Notes under the pieces: generated by a model
Told to the model about the DNA's origin: nothing
Databases searched by the model: none
The model's input: only the letters and a program-made list of their open reading frames with translations
From: Streptomyces sp. CBMA29
GTDB lineage: Bacteria > Actinomycetota > Actinomycetes > Streptomycetales > Streptomycetaceae
Reading direction: 5' to 3'
Length of the DNA stretch: 47,062 nucleotides
Assembly (NCBI RefSeq): GCF_014596445.1
Contig: NZ_MECL01000217.1
Location: 1-47,062, forward strand
Part shown: positions 31,336-39,813 of the stretch, piece by piece
Layout: every line of letters starts with the position of its first letter
Numbering within the stretch: the first letter of the stretch is position 1
Position numbers and translations under genes: made by a program

Positions 31336-32548
31336 AGCGGCGTACCGCGAGGCGGCCCCGTGAGAAGACGGCGGCGACCTCGGCGTCCGGGTCCGCCAGC
31401 CGCTCGACGTGGACAGCGGGATTGTGGCGGGTCAGGACGATGTCGGCGCGGGCGCCGGGCGCGAGCACACCGAGTTCACCGGCCGCGCCGAGCAGCCGCG
31501 CGCCGGTGGTGGTGGCGCTGCGCAGCACCGCCCAGCCCGGCTGCACCCTGGCCCGCAGCGCGAACTCCCGCGACTGGTGGACGTGCATGGCGCCGAGCAG
31601 GTCGGTGCCGAAGGCGATCGGGGCGTCGGCGGCGTGGGCGTGGGCCAGCGCGGTGAGGCCGCTGTCCCGGACGGCCGCGACCTTGGCGGTGCTCGCGGGC
31701 GGGAGCCCGTGGAGCGGCCCCTCCTGCGCCAGCACCGTGTACGTCACCAGCGTCGGCACGTAGTACGCGCCGTGCTCGGCGAACAGCCGGGCCTCGTCCG
31801 GGCCGATCAGATTGCCGTGCTCGATGGTGCGTACGCCCAGGCGCAGCGCGCGGGCCACCGCCTGCGGGGTGTAGGCGTGCCCGGCGCAGTAGACGCCCGC
31901 CCGCGCGGCCTCGTCGACCGCCGCGCGGATCTCGTCCTCGCTGTACTGCGGGGTGTCGATCCGGTCGGTGGGGCTGGAGATCCCGCCGGAGAGCATCAGT
32001 TTCACGAACGACGCCCCGGACCGTACGCCTTCGCGTACGGCGGTGCGCAGTGCGTCGGGTCCGTCGACGATCCGGCCGATGCCGGGCACGGCCGGATGGT
32101 CGTCGGCGTGGTGCCGGCCCCGGGGTCGGAGGTCGCCGTGGCCCCCGGTCTGCGACAGCGCCTTGCCGCACACGTACAGCCGGGGTCCGGGCGCCAGCCC
32201 CTCGTCCAGGGCGTCGGCCAGCCCGGCGTCCGCGCCGCCCGCGTCCCGGACGGTGGTGAAGCCGCGTTCGAGCATCGCGCGCAGTTCCCGTAGCGCGTGC
32301 GCGGTGACGTAGCTGGGCGGCATCCCGGTGTCGGCCCACTCGTCGGCGGTCACCGAGGTGACGTGCACGTGGCAGTCGATGAAGCCGGGGACCGCGTACA
32401 GGTCGGTGCCGTCCACGTCGCCGGGCGCGAGCGGGTCGGGGGTGTCGGCCGCGACGGCGGTGATCCGGTCTCCCTCCAGGGTGATCCGCCGGTCCCTGAG
32501 GATCTGTTCGCTCTCGGGGTCCACCACGTGGACGTGTCTGATGTCCAT
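31334..32548 (-). CDS. Metal-dependent amidohydrolase (prolidase/imidazolonepropionase-like)
   Basis: 404 aa from the ATG at 32548. The amidohydrolase superfamily metal sites are intact: HxH in DCHVHV (H60, H62), the Lys in FVKLMLSGGI (carboxylated Lys in binuclear members), His in CAGHAYTPQ and EHGNLIG, and Asp in FGTDLLG. The composite-domain start (VHVVDPESEQILRDRRITLEGDRI) and end (GELGVLAPGARADIVLT) are standard. The nearest subgroup by eye is the Sgx9260/Cc2672 type, whose members hydrolyse Xaa-Pro or Xaa-Arg/Lys dipeptides. That specificity is inferred, not shown. It lies 62 bases after the AstE-like zinc hydrolase gene in the peptide-processing gene train. Confidence 0.88.
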   Translation of the reverse strand: MDIRHVHVVDPESEQILRDRRITLEGDRITAVAADTPDPLAPGDVDGTDLYAVPGFIDCHVHVTSVTADEWADTGMPPSYVTAHALRELRAMLERGFTTVRDAGGADAGLADALDEGLAPGPRLYVCGKALSQTGGHGDLRPRGRHHADDHPAVPGIGRIVDGPDALRTAVREGVRSGASFVKLMLSGGISSPTDRIDTPQYSEDEIRAAVDEAARAGVYCAGHAYTPQAVARALRLGVRTIEHGNLIGPDEARLFAEHGAYYVPTLVTYTVLAQEGPLHGLPPASTAKVAAVRDSGLTALAHAHAADAPIAFGTDLLGAMHVHQSREFALRARVQPGWAVLRSATTTGARLLGAAGELGVLAPGARADIVLTRHNPAVHVERLADPDAEVAAVFSRGRLAVRR

Positions 32549-32610
32549 GCCGGTACGCCGCTCCTCGTCTCCGCTACGCCGGTCGCCCGCTGGTTCGCGC
32601 GCCGCTGCGC

Positions 32611-33597
32611 TCAGGCGCCGAACAACTCGTCGACGGTGGTCGTGGTGCCGGCGTTGCCGACCATGAAGCCGTAGTCGCCCGGCGCGGTGCGGGAGTAGCC
32701 CTCGCGGCTGAGCACCAGGATGTTGGAGTCGTACGGCGCGACGAGCTGTTCCAGCGTCTCGAAGGTGTACGGGTCCACGACCTCGCCCAGCACCGTGCCG
32801 CCCTTGATCACCTCGCCGAGCCGGTCCGGGGTGAAGTGGGAGATCATCGTGCCGCCCTTGGTGGGGCGCAGCGTGACGAGTTCGGTCATCACCGTCTGCT
32901 GCTCGACGATCGCCTCGGGCGCGCCTTCCAGCATGCCGATGCCCTTGAGCATGTTGCGGCCCTGGCGTACGGCCTTGTCGAGGAAGGCGTCGGTGAGCTG
33001 CCCGCCGCCGCCCAGTTCGCAGACGGTCGAGGAGATGCCGTTCTTGATCGCCCACGCGTTGGAGGTGCCCTCGTATGGCTCGTGGTGGTAGAGCAGCGCG
33101 GCCCCGAAGGACGTGGCCATCTCCCGGCCGTCGTCCATGATGTAGGCGTACTCGACCGTGGAGTACAGGCCGCTGGAGTGGAAGTCCACGAAGTAGTCGG
33201 CCTGGAGCATGATCTCGGCCAGCACGGCGGCCAGTTGCTCGGTGACCGAACCGTTGCGGTCGCCGGGGAAGATGCGGTTGAGGTTGAGGCCGTCCTGCGG
33301 GGTGAAGCGGGACATCGCCGCGTACGCGTACGGGTTGGCCACCGGTACGGCGACGATCGTGCCCGCCAGTTCCGCGGGGTCGACCGACGAGACGAACCTG
33401 CGGATCTCCTCGGGTCCCATGGCCTCGTCGCCGTGGACGCCGCCGAAGGCGACCAGGGTGGGCCCCGGCCGGGCGCCGGTCAGGCGGTGGACGGTGAGCG
33501 CGAGGTCGTGCCCGTTGTCCACGCGGGTGACGGGGACGGTCTCGACGGTGTGGCCGGGCTGCGCGGCCGGGGTACCGGTGGCTGTGGTGTCGCTCAT
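32611..33597 (-). CDS. Succinylglutamate desuccinylase / aspartoacylase family zinc hydrolase
   Basis: 328 aa from the ATG at 33597, behind AAGGAGA. Zinc ligands follow the M14-like AstE/ASPA pattern: H55 and E58 in FGGVHGDEAMG and H140 in VDFHSSG. The catalytic Glu is probably in VCELGGGG. NLNRIFPGD is the substrate-carboxylate Arg motif. The C-terminal beta-domain (about 235-328) contains GGTVLGEVVDPYTFETLEQLVAPYDSNILVL. The family removes acyl groups from N-acylated amino acids such as N-succinylglutamate or N-acetylaspartate, and other members act on ectoine-related or N-acyl compounds. No arginine-succinyl pathway genes are nearby, so AstE in the strict sense is unlikely. Its context suggests release of an amino acid from an imported conjugate. 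Confidence 0.85.
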   Translation of the reverse strand: MSDTTATGTPAAQPGHTVETVPVTRVDNGHDLALTVHRLTGARPGPTLVAFGGVHGDEAMGPEEIRRFVSSVDPAELAGTIVAVPVANPYAYAAMSRFTPQDGLNLNRIFPGDRNGSVTEQLAAVLAEIMLQADYFVDFHSSGLYSTVEYAYIMDDGREMATSFGAALLYHHEPYEGTSNAWAIKNGISSTVCELGGGGQLTDAFLDKAVRQGRNMLKGIGMLEGAPEAIVEQQTVMTELVTLRPTKGGTMISHFTPDRLGEVIKGGTVLGEVVDPYTFETLEQLVAPYDSNILVLSREGYSRTAPGDYGFMVGNAGTTTTVDELFGA

Positions 33598-33615
33598 CCG
33601 CTGTGTCTCCTTGCT

Positions 33616-33666
33616 GATACGAATATGGGTATCGGTATCGGTACGGGCACTGATACGGGGATCGGT
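33616..33666. repeat. Imperfect GGTATC hexamer repeats upstream of AstE-like gene
   Basis: GGTATC occurs twice in tandem (33628-33639), followed by GGTAC, with related GATAC units at 33616-33620 and 33652-33656. The first GATAC and the following GTATC form an inverted repeat. The tract precedes the ribosome site of the AstE-like gene and may hold an operator, perhaps of the adjacent IclR regulator. Confidence 0.45.
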
Positions 33667-33708
33667 GCCCGGGTTCTTGTCGTCACCGGAGGCCGGGGAC
33701 GCGCCGGG

Positions 33709-33731
33709 GGCCGGGGACGGTGTCCCCGGCC
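33709..33731 (-). terminator. Hairpin after IclR gene
   Basis: GGCCGGGGAC (33709-33718) pairs perfectly with GTCCCCGGCC (33722-33731) around GGT, nine bases after the IclR stop on the minus strand. The left arm sequence also occurs at 33691-33700 as a direct copy. Confidence 0.55.
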
Positions 33732-33739
33732 GGGCGGGG

Positions 33740-34519
33740 TCACCGCATGTCGCCGATCGCGGACGCCTCCTGGCGCAGCGCGGGAACGGCTCCTTCGGCG
33801 AGGTCGAGGGTGAAGCGGGCGGCGGGTCCGCTGATGGAGAGTCCGGCGACCGCGACGCCGTCGGGGCCGACGACGGCGGCGGCCCGGCAGCGCAGGCCCA
33901 CGCTGTAGGTCTCCTCGTCCACGGCGTAGCCGCGCCGCCTGGCCTCCTCCAGCTCCGGCTGCATCTTCTCCAGCGTGGCCTCGGGGTCCGCCACGTCGGC
34001 GCCGCGCAGCAGCGCGAGCTGCCGGGCGCGCGGCAGCCGGGACATGATGGCCTTGCCGAGCGCGGAGTTGTCGGGCGGGATGAACTCGCCGATGCGGTTC
34101 ACCGCGCGCAGCGGCTGCTCGGACTCGGTGCGGGCGATAATGAACATGCTGTTCCCGACGATGCGTCCGGCGGTCGTGCTCTCGCCGGTGACGCCGGTGA
34201 GCAGCCGGGTGGCCTGCTGGAGGCGGTCGTTGCTGTAGAGGTGTTCGCTGACGGCCGCGGCCATGGCGGCGAGCCGTCGGCCGGGCACGAAGCGGTGCGA
34301 GGTGGTCTCGTTGAGGAAGCCCCAGGTGACGAGCTGGGCCGTCAGCCGGGAGACGGTGGACAGCGGCGCGTCGGCCGCCGCCGCCAGTTCGGTGAGGGTC
34401 AGCGGTGCGCCCTCGGCGACCACGGACTGCTCCAGCAGGTTGAGGATGCGCCCCATGTAGCTGGGTGACTTGGTGTTCTCGGTGGGGGCGGGTACGGGGA
34501 CTTCGGTGTCCTCTGCCAT
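33740..34519 (-). CDS. IclR family transcriptional regulator
   Basis: 259 aa from the ATG at 34519. The N-terminal winged helix (about 18-85) has the IclR pattern GRILNLLEQSV, LTLTELAAAADAPLSTVSRLTAQLVTWGFL. The effector domain (about 95-255) shows HLYSNDRLQQATRLLTGVTGESTTAGRI, the IclR feature FIPPDNSALGKAIMSRL and the closing RCRAAAVVGPDGVAVAGLSISGPAARFT. Members bind small acids or aromatic and sugar-acid ligands and repress or activate neighbouring catabolic genes. It is embedded in the minus-strand gene train, 62 bases after the GGT gene and 142 bases before the AstE-like gene, and is the obvious candidate to control it. Its ligand is unknown. Confidence 0.92.
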   Translation of the reverse strand: MAEDTEVPVPAPTENTKSPSYMGRILNLLEQSVVAEGAPLTLTELAAAADAPLSTVSRLTAQLVTWGFLNETTSHRFVPGRRLAAMAAAVSEHLYSNDRLQQATRLLTGVTGESTTAGRIVGNSMFIIARTESEQPLRAVNRIGEFIPPDNSALGKAIMSRLPRARQLALLRGADVADPEATLEKMQPELEEARRRGYAVDEETYSVGLRCRAAAVVGPDGVAVAGLSISGPAARFTLDLAEGAVPALRQEASAIGDMR

Positions 34520-34581
34520 GGGTACGTGCGTCTCCTGTCGTCCCAAGTCGGTTGCGGTGGGCGGCTGTTCGGGCGGGTCGG

Positions 34582-36231
34582 TCACCATCCCGTGGCCCGT
34601 CCCGGGCGCCGCGGGTCGCAGTATCCGTGGCGGTGGCCGTCCGCGTCGACTTCCACCGCGTGGACGGAACCGAAGTGCCAGAAGTAGGGGGTGGTCAGTC
34701 GTACGTCGGCGCCGTAGCGGCTGGCGAGCGCGTCCAGCACCCGCGGGTCGACGCGTGCCTCGACGGTGAACGGCTGGTCGGTCTGGGCGCCTTGGAAGCG
34801 CGGCGCGTCGATCGACTCGGCCAGGTCGAGGCCGTATCCGAGGTGGTTGGCCAGGACGATCGCGGTGGCGCGCGCGGACAGGCCCGGTGACCCGAGGGCC
34901 AGGTGCGGGGTCCCGTCGCGGGCGACCATGGTGGGCGGGAAGGGCGACAGGACGCGCCGCCCTTCGCCGTCGCCGGTGCCGGGGAAGCTGTTGCCGCTGT
35001 TGACGTGGATGCCGTCCACGACCAGGCCGGTGCCGAAGGTGGTGCCGTAGACGCTGTGGGTGAGCGAGGCCATGTTGCCCGCGCCGTCCACCGCCACGAC
35101 GTGGTCGGTGTTGTTGGTGTGCGGCGCGCCGGGAGGCCGGACCGTACCGCCGCTCGCGGGCGCCGGATCGCGTCGGGTGTTGCCGCGGATCAGCGCGGCC
35201 AGCGACGCCGTGAAGCCGGGCGAGAGGAGTTCGTCCACGGGTACGTCGAAGGACAGCGGGTCCTTCACGAAGCGCTCGGTGAAGAATTCGGCGAACGCCA
35301 TGGCGCGTCGCAGCACTTCGAGGGCTTCGGCGTCGCGGGTGTAGTGGCCAAGGGCGGGCAGGTCGATGTGTTCCAGGATGCCGAGCACGAGGCCGATGAG
35401 GACGCCCGCGGACGACGGGGGCGGGGCGCCGACGATCTCGTGGTCCCGGTAGGCGCGCCGCACCGGCCGGCTCGCGCGGGCGGTGTAGTCGTCCAGGTCG
35501 CGGGCGGTCACGGTGCCGCCGGTCTCGCGGACGGCGGTCACGAAGCGCGACGCCCACGCGCCGCGGTAGACGTGGTCGGGGCCGTCCGCGGCGATCCGCC
35601 GCATCGTCTCGGCCAGCGCCGGGCGGACCAGCAGCTCCCCCACGGGCGGTACGTGGCCGTCGGGCAGGAATTCGGCGCGGCCCGAGGGGTGTGCGGCCAA
35701 CCGGCCCGCGGCGGCCTCGAAAGCCTCGCCGTACAGGAAGGAGTACATCGGGAAGCCGGCCGCGGCGACCTCGACCGCGGGCGCGAAGTAGTCGGCCCAG
35801 GGGATGCTGCCGTGGCGTTCCATGGCGAGGTGCATGCCCGCGACCGCGCCGGGGACCGCGACGCGGCGGCCGCAGGAGGCGCCCAGGGCGCCGTCCACCG
35901 TCACGTAGTGGTCCCAGGTGGCGGAGACCGGCGGGCTGTCGCGGGTGTGGTCGAGTTCGCCGTCGATGTAGTCGTACGTACGACGGGCGGCGTCGTAGTA
36001 GAGCACGGACATGCCACCGGCCAGGGTGGTCATCTGCGGTTCGACCACGCCTTGCAGGGGGACGGCGGTCAGCACCGCGTCCATGGCGTTGCCGCCGCTC
36101 CGCAGGACGTCGAGCATCGCGTCGGCGACGGCCGGGTGCATGGCGGAGACCATGGCGGTGCCGCCGTGGGCGGAGTCCTTCCGCCCCTGTTCGAGTGCCC
36201 GGTCCACGACCGGCCGCCGGCCCGCCGTCAT
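34582..36231 (-). CDS. Gamma-glutamyltransferase family protein (Ntn hydrolase)
   Basis: 549 aa from the ATG at 36231, overlapping the upstream DUF885 stop as ATGA (36228-36231). The GGT fold is clear: MVSAMHPAVADAMLDVLRSGGNAMDAVLTAV at the start, LAGGMSVLYYD, then NNTDHVVAVDGAGNMASLTHSVY, where autocleavage before T375 would expose the catalytic Thr of the small subunit. Near the end SPFPPTMVARDGTPHLALGSPG stands for the usual PSMAPTIV and GSPGG loops. The TTH motif of classical GGT is NTDH here, a relaxed form seen in GGT-like and cephalosporin acylase-like members. No signal peptide is present, unlike most bacterial GGTs, so it may work in the cytoplasm on imported gamma-glutamyl or acyl compounds. 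Confidence 0.9.
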   Translation of the reverse strand: MTAGRRPVVDRALEQGRKDSAHGGTAMVSAMHPAVADAMLDVLRSGGNAMDAVLTAVPLQGVVEPQMTTLAGGMSVLYYDAARRTYDYIDGELDHTRDSPPVSATWDHYVTVDGALGASCGRRVAVPGAVAGMHLAMERHGSIPWADYFAPAVEVAAAGFPMYSFLYGEAFEAAAGRLAAHPSGRAEFLPDGHVPPVGELLVRPALAETMRRIAADGPDHVYRGAWASRFVTAVRETGGTVTARDLDDYTARASRPVRRAYRDHEIVGAPPPSSAGVLIGLVLGILEHIDLPALGHYTRDAEALEVLRRAMAFAEFFTERFVKDPLSFDVPVDELLSPGFTASLAALIRGNTRRDPAPASGGTVRPPGAPHTNNTDHVVAVDGAGNMASLTHSVYGTTFGTGLVVDGIHVNSGNSFPGTGDGEGRRVLSPFPPTMVARDGTPHLALGSPGLSARATAIVLANHLGYGLDLAESIDAPRFQGAQTDQPFTVEARVDPRVLDALASRYGADVRLTTPYFWHFGSVHAVEVDADGHRHGYCDPRRPGRATGW

Positions 36232-37823
36232 GCCGGCCCGCTCCCCTGGTCGGCCGGCGCGCCCGGACCCGGCTGCGGGAGCGGCGCCGGGCCGATGCCC
36301 ATGGCCGAGGCCACCAGGCCGACCGGCGGGGAGCCGAAGGCCATCAGCTCACGGTGGAAGCGCGGCAGCGTGAAGCCGCTGCCCCACGCGGTCTTCGCCT
36401 GGTCGCGCAGCCGCCGCATGAGGACCTTTCCCCAGGTGTAGCGGATGTACGTCGGCTCCCACACACCGCGCAGCGCCTCGGCCCGCGCGGCGGGGCCCGC
36501 CAGGAACGCCTTGCGTTCGAAGAGGGCGACGGCGTCGTCGAGGGTGAGGGCGCCGGTGTGGATGCCGAGCGCGGCCTGGACGCGGACGACCCGCATCATG
36601 GCTTCCTGCGCCATGCCGAACTGGTAAAGGGGGCTGTCGTTCTGGTAGCCCTCCTCCCACATCATCTCCTCGGCGTAGTGCGCCCAGCCCTCGAAGAACA
36701 GCTCGGACCAGAGCGTCTTGCGGATCGGCCGGTCGACCTTGCCCATCATCAGGGCGTGGCTACAGTGACCGGGCCCGATCTCGTGGACGGCCATCACGGC
36801 CATCGCGGGCCGGTTGAACCGGGACAGCCAGGCGCGGTGGTCGTCGAGCGACCAGTGCGGCGAGGGTCCGGTCACATGGAAGAGCGAGTGGCCGCGGGTC
36901 TCCCACGGCGCGGTCCAGCTCACCCGGCCCGCCGCCCAACTCCGCGCGGGCGGGCTGGGCTCGATGACGCACGCCTCGTCGACGACGGGCACCAGCTCCC
37001 GCTCGCGCACGAAGCGCGCGGCCAGCGCGACCTGGGCCTGGGTGTCGGCGAGGATCCGCGGGAAGTCGCCGTGGTCGGCGCGTACCCGGGCGCTGAGCCG
37101 CCGGGTCCTGGCGGCCGGGTCGTCGGCGCCCGCGGGGTCGAGCCGGGCCGCGGCGTCGTCCAGGACGTCGCTCATCCGCGCGTACTCGCTGTCGGCCATG
37201 GCGGCCAGTTCGTCCAGGTCCACCGGGACGCGGTCCTCGCAGCCGAGGAGCGCGGTGAGGTCGGCCCTGCCGAGTCCCGCTGCCGGCGCGGCCTCGCGCG
37301 CCGCGTGTTCGAGGTGGGCGGTCAGCCGTTCCAGCGCGGCCAGGGCGCGTACGCCGTCCTCGCCGTCGTCGGCGCGGACCTCGGCGGCCATGCCGCGCGC
37401 CGCGGGCAGGAACATCCCGGCGACGGAGGAGGACAGTTCGTCCAGCGCCTCGATCGCGTTGTCGACGGCGTCCGGCCAGAGCCGCAGGTGGCGGCGCCTG
37501 GCCTCGGCCCGTACCGCGTCGTCGTCGTAGGGCCGGTCGTACGGCGACAGGTCCAGCGCCTCGATGTGCACCCAGGGGTCCCAGCGGTGCTGGCGGATAC
37601 GGCCGAACCGCGTCCGCATCGCGTTCTCGGTGGCGGCGAGCTGTGCCTCGTCGTGCGCGTCGTCCAGCGCGGGACCGCCCAGCGCGGCCAGCGCCGAGGC
37701 CACCCCGGCAGGCGACAGGTCGACGATCGTGCCGTCGTACTCGTCGTGCAGTCCTGAGTATTCGCGCAGGTAGGCGGCGTCCAGGTCGCAGACGTGGCGC
37801 AGCCGTGGGAACAGCTCAGCCAT
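36228..37823 (-). CDS. DUF885 family protein (putative zinc metallohydrolase), second copy
   Basis: 531 aa from the ATG at 37823, behind AAGGAGA. The family hallmark AVHEIGPGHCSHALMM (H347, E348, H353) and LWSELFFEGWAHYAEEMMWEEGY with a likely third ligand Glu are intact. Helix-rich N-terminal half, no signal peptide. It is only distantly like the DUF885 protein at 13147-14754 (HELVPGHH there, HEIGPGHC here), so the two are not a recent duplication. Here it is cotranscribed with a gamma-glutamyltransferase (4-base overlap) downstream and the double permease (87 bases) upstream. The reaction is unproven; a metal-dependent peptidase is the usual prediction. Confidence 0.87.
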   Translation of the reverse strand: MAELFPRLRHVCDLDAAYLREYSGLHDEYDGTIVDLSPAGVASALAALGGPALDDAHDEAQLAATENAMRTRFGRIRQHRWDPWVHIEALDLSPYDRPYDDDAVRAEARRRHLRLWPDAVDNAIEALDELSSSVAGMFLPAARGMAAEVRADDGEDGVRALAALERLTAHLEHAAREAAPAAGLGRADLTALLGCEDRVPVDLDELAAMADSEYARMSDVLDDAAARLDPAGADDPAARTRRLSARVRADHGDFPRILADTQAQVALAARFVRERELVPVVDEACVIEPSPPARSWAAGRVSWTAPWETRGHSLFHVTGPSPHWSLDDHRAWLSRFNRPAMAVMAVHEIGPGHCSHALMMGKVDRPIRKTLWSELFFEGWAHYAEEMMWEEGYQNDSPLYQFGMAQEAMMRVVRVQAALGIHTGALTLDDAVALFERKAFLAGPAARAEALRGVWEPTYIRYTWGKVLMRRLRDQAKTAWGSGFTLPRFHRELMAFGSPPVGLVASAMGIGPAPLPQPGPGAPADQGSGPA

Positions 37824-37910
37824 CGGGGGTCTCCTTGGTGGTACGAAGGCGGGTGGTGTGCGGGTACGCGGACGCGGGTGCGCCGTGCCCGATGCGGTGG
37901 TGGCGGTCGG

Positions 37911-39704
37911 TCACAGCTCCAGGCGTCGGCCGCGCTGGACGACGCGCAGGAGCAGGGCGCCGAGTCCGACGACGAGCACCGACAGCGCGGTCATGATCGT
38001 GGACAGGGCCGCGGGGGTCGGGTCCTGGTAGTTGTTGAGGTAGCCGTACATCCACACCGGCAGGGTCTGCTGGTCGGAGGTGAGCAGGAAGATCGAGAGG
38101 TCGATCTCGTTGAAGCTGACCAGGAAGGCGAAGACTCCGCTGATCAGCAGGGCGGGCGCGATCTGCGGCAGCGTCGTGCGCAGGAAGGCGCGCAGCGGCG
38201 AGGCGCCGAGGTCGATCGCCGCGTAGTCCAGGGTGCGGTCGGCGCGGGTCAGGGCCGCGGACAGCAGCACGATCACGAACGGCACGGTCGCCACGGTGTG
38301 GGCGAGGACCACCGCCCACCGGCCGGAGGGCAGGCCCGCCCGTGCGAGCAGCATGAACACGGCGAAGCCGAAGGCGATCTTGGGCACCACGACGGGTGAG
38401 AAGAGCGCCGACTGGACCATGCCGCTGCCCCGGAAGCGGTAGCGCACCAGGGCGACCGCGCCGGCGGAGCCGAGCAGGACGGCGAGCACGGCGACCAGCG
38501 CCCCGATCCACAGGCTGCCGACGAAGGCGTCCATGACGCCGTCCTGGTGGTAGAGGTTGGTGTACCAGCGGGTGGAGAAGCCGGGCGGCGGCCATACCCC
38601 GTAGGAGACCGACGACAGCGAACTGATCACGACGATCGCGGCGGGCACGAGCTGGAAGGCGTACAGCACGGCCATCCACACGCCGAGTCCGCGGATGCCG
38701 CGGGGCGGCGAGGGGCTGATGGTGACTCCGCCCTGGTCGGCCTCGGCGAACCGGCGCTGAAGGAGGACGAACGCTCCGGTGGAGACCAGGGCCAGGATCA
38801 GCAGCACCAGGGCGCAGACGGAGGCGCCCGGATAGTCCGTGGTGCCGACCAGGGAGTAGATGCTGGTGGACAGGGTCGCGACCCGCCCGCCGCCGAGGAG
38901 GCTGGGGGCGGTGAAGCTGGAGATGGTCAGGGCGAAGGTGAGCTGGCATCCGGCGATCAGGCCCGGCGCGCTCAGCGGCAGGGTGATCGAGCGGAAGGTG
39001 CGCCAGCGGGAGGCGCCGAAGTCGTCGGCCGCGTCGGCGAGGGTGCCGTCGATCTGCCGGAAGGTGCTGCTGATCGGCAGGACCATCAGCGGCAGCAGGG
39101 TGTGCACGAGGGCGATGACGACGGCGCTGCGCTCGTAGAGCAGGTGGACGGGGCCGATGCCGAACAGGCCGAGCGCGGAGTTGAGGAAACCCTCCTGGCC
39201 GAGCAGCAGTTGCCAGGCGTAGACGCTGGCGATGCCGGAGAAGACCAGCGAGGAGAAGACCACCGCGTACCCGGCGTTGCGCCAGCCGGTCCGTTTGGTG
39301 TGGTGCAGTGCCAGGGCGGTCAGGTAGCCGACGACCGCGGTGATCGCGGTGACCAGCAGACCGACGAGTACGGTCTGCCAGATCACCGACCAGTAGTAGG
39401 AGCTGGTGAGGACCTTCGTCCACGTGGCCAGGGTGTTGGTGGTGTTGACGCCACCGGGCTGGTACTTCTGGAGGGAGTACTCGACGAGCGACTCCATGGC
39501 GAAGGCGAACACCGCGAGCAGCAGCACGATGCTGGGCGCGAGCAGCAGCAGTGCGGTGCGCCGGTCGCGGCCCTTGCCGGTGAAGGCTTTGGGCTGTCCT
39601 CGGCGGGGTCCCGGCCTTCCCGGGGCCGGGCGCTCCGCCGTGGCCGTCGCCGCCCCGCTCACCGGGGCGGCTTCTCGTATGCCGCCTGGAGGGTTGTCCG
39701 CCAT
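37911..39704 (-). CDS. Fused ABC transporter permease (PotB-PotC / FbpB type double permease)
   Basis: 597 aa from the ATG at 39704, with GGAAGGA upstream. After a 45-residue polar tail, two permease units follow in one chain. Unit 1 (about 50-320) has the EAA loop DAADDFGASRWRTFRSITLPLSAPG. Unit 2 (about 335-597) has YAAIDLGASPLRAFLRTTLPQIAPA. Each EAA loop ends in the LP pattern that contacts the ATPase. About 12 membrane helices are expected. Double permeases of this kind serve ferric iron, thiamine, putrescine/spermidine and similar importers. The partner ATPase and binding protein are encoded upstream on the same strand. The spacer to the binding-protein gene holds a 14-bp tandem array. 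Confidence 0.9.
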   Translation of the reverse strand: MADNPPGGIREAAPVSGAATATAERPAPGRPGPRRGQPKAFTGKGRDRRTALLLLAPSIVLLLAVFAFAMESLVEYSLQKYQPGGVNTTNTLATWTKVLTSSYYWSVIWQTVLVGLLVTAITAVVGYLTALALHHTKRTGWRNAGYAVVFSSLVFSGIASVYAWQLLLGQEGFLNSALGLFGIGPVHLLYERSAVVIALVHTLLPLMVLPISSTFRQIDGTLADAADDFGASRWRTFRSITLPLSAPGLIAGCQLTFALTISSFTAPSLLGGGRVATLSTSIYSLVGTTDYPGASVCALVLLILALVSTGAFVLLQRRFAEADQGGVTISPSPPRGIRGLGVWMAVLYAFQLVPAAIVVISSLSSVSYGVWPPPGFSTRWYTNLYHQDGVMDAFVGSLWIGALVAVLAVLLGSAGAVALVRYRFRGSGMVQSALFSPVVVPKIAFGFAVFMLLARAGLPSGRWAVVLAHTVATVPFVIVLLSAALTRADRTLDYAAIDLGASPLRAFLRTTLPQIAPALLISGVFAFLVSFNEIDLSIFLLTSDQQTLPVWMYGYLNNYQDPTPAALSTIMTALSVLVVGLGALLLRVVQRGRRLEL

Positions 39705-39743
39705 CGTGCAGGTCCTTCCGGTCGTGGGTGGACGTCGTCGGGG

Positions 39744-39813
39744 CTGAGCCGTAAGAGCTGGGCCGTCAGAACTGAGCCGTAGGAACTGGGCCGTAAGGTC
39801 TGGGCCGTCAGAT
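39744..39813. repeat. Five-copy 14-bp tandem repeat between binding-protein and permease genes
   Basis: Five units of exactly 14 bases start at 39744, 39758, 39772, 39786 and 39800. The plus-strand unit is CTGRGCCGTMRGNN, for example CTGAGCCGTAAGAG and CTGGGCCGTCAGAA. The last unit contains the stop codon of the minus-strand binding-protein gene (39810-39808) and runs four bases into its coding end. The array occupies most of the 103-base spacer before the permease start. It makes no obvious hairpin on the mRNA strand. Confidence 0.88.

Noticed and set aside
31334..33055. Amidohydrolase reading frame extended upstream to about 573 codons
   Set aside because: The first 169 codons lie inside the AstE-like gene in another frame and read as nonsense. 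The family begins at the ATG at 32548.
32611..33597. True AstE of the arginine succinyltransferase pathway
   Set aside because: No astA, astB, astC or astD homologue is nearby and the family also contains many N-acyl-amino-acid hydrolases, so no gene symbol was given.
33740..35557. IclR reading frame extended upstream to about 605 codons
   Set aside because: The extension lies inside the gamma-glutamyltransferase gene and is Arg/Pro-rich shadow; the IclR domain starts at the ATG at 34519.
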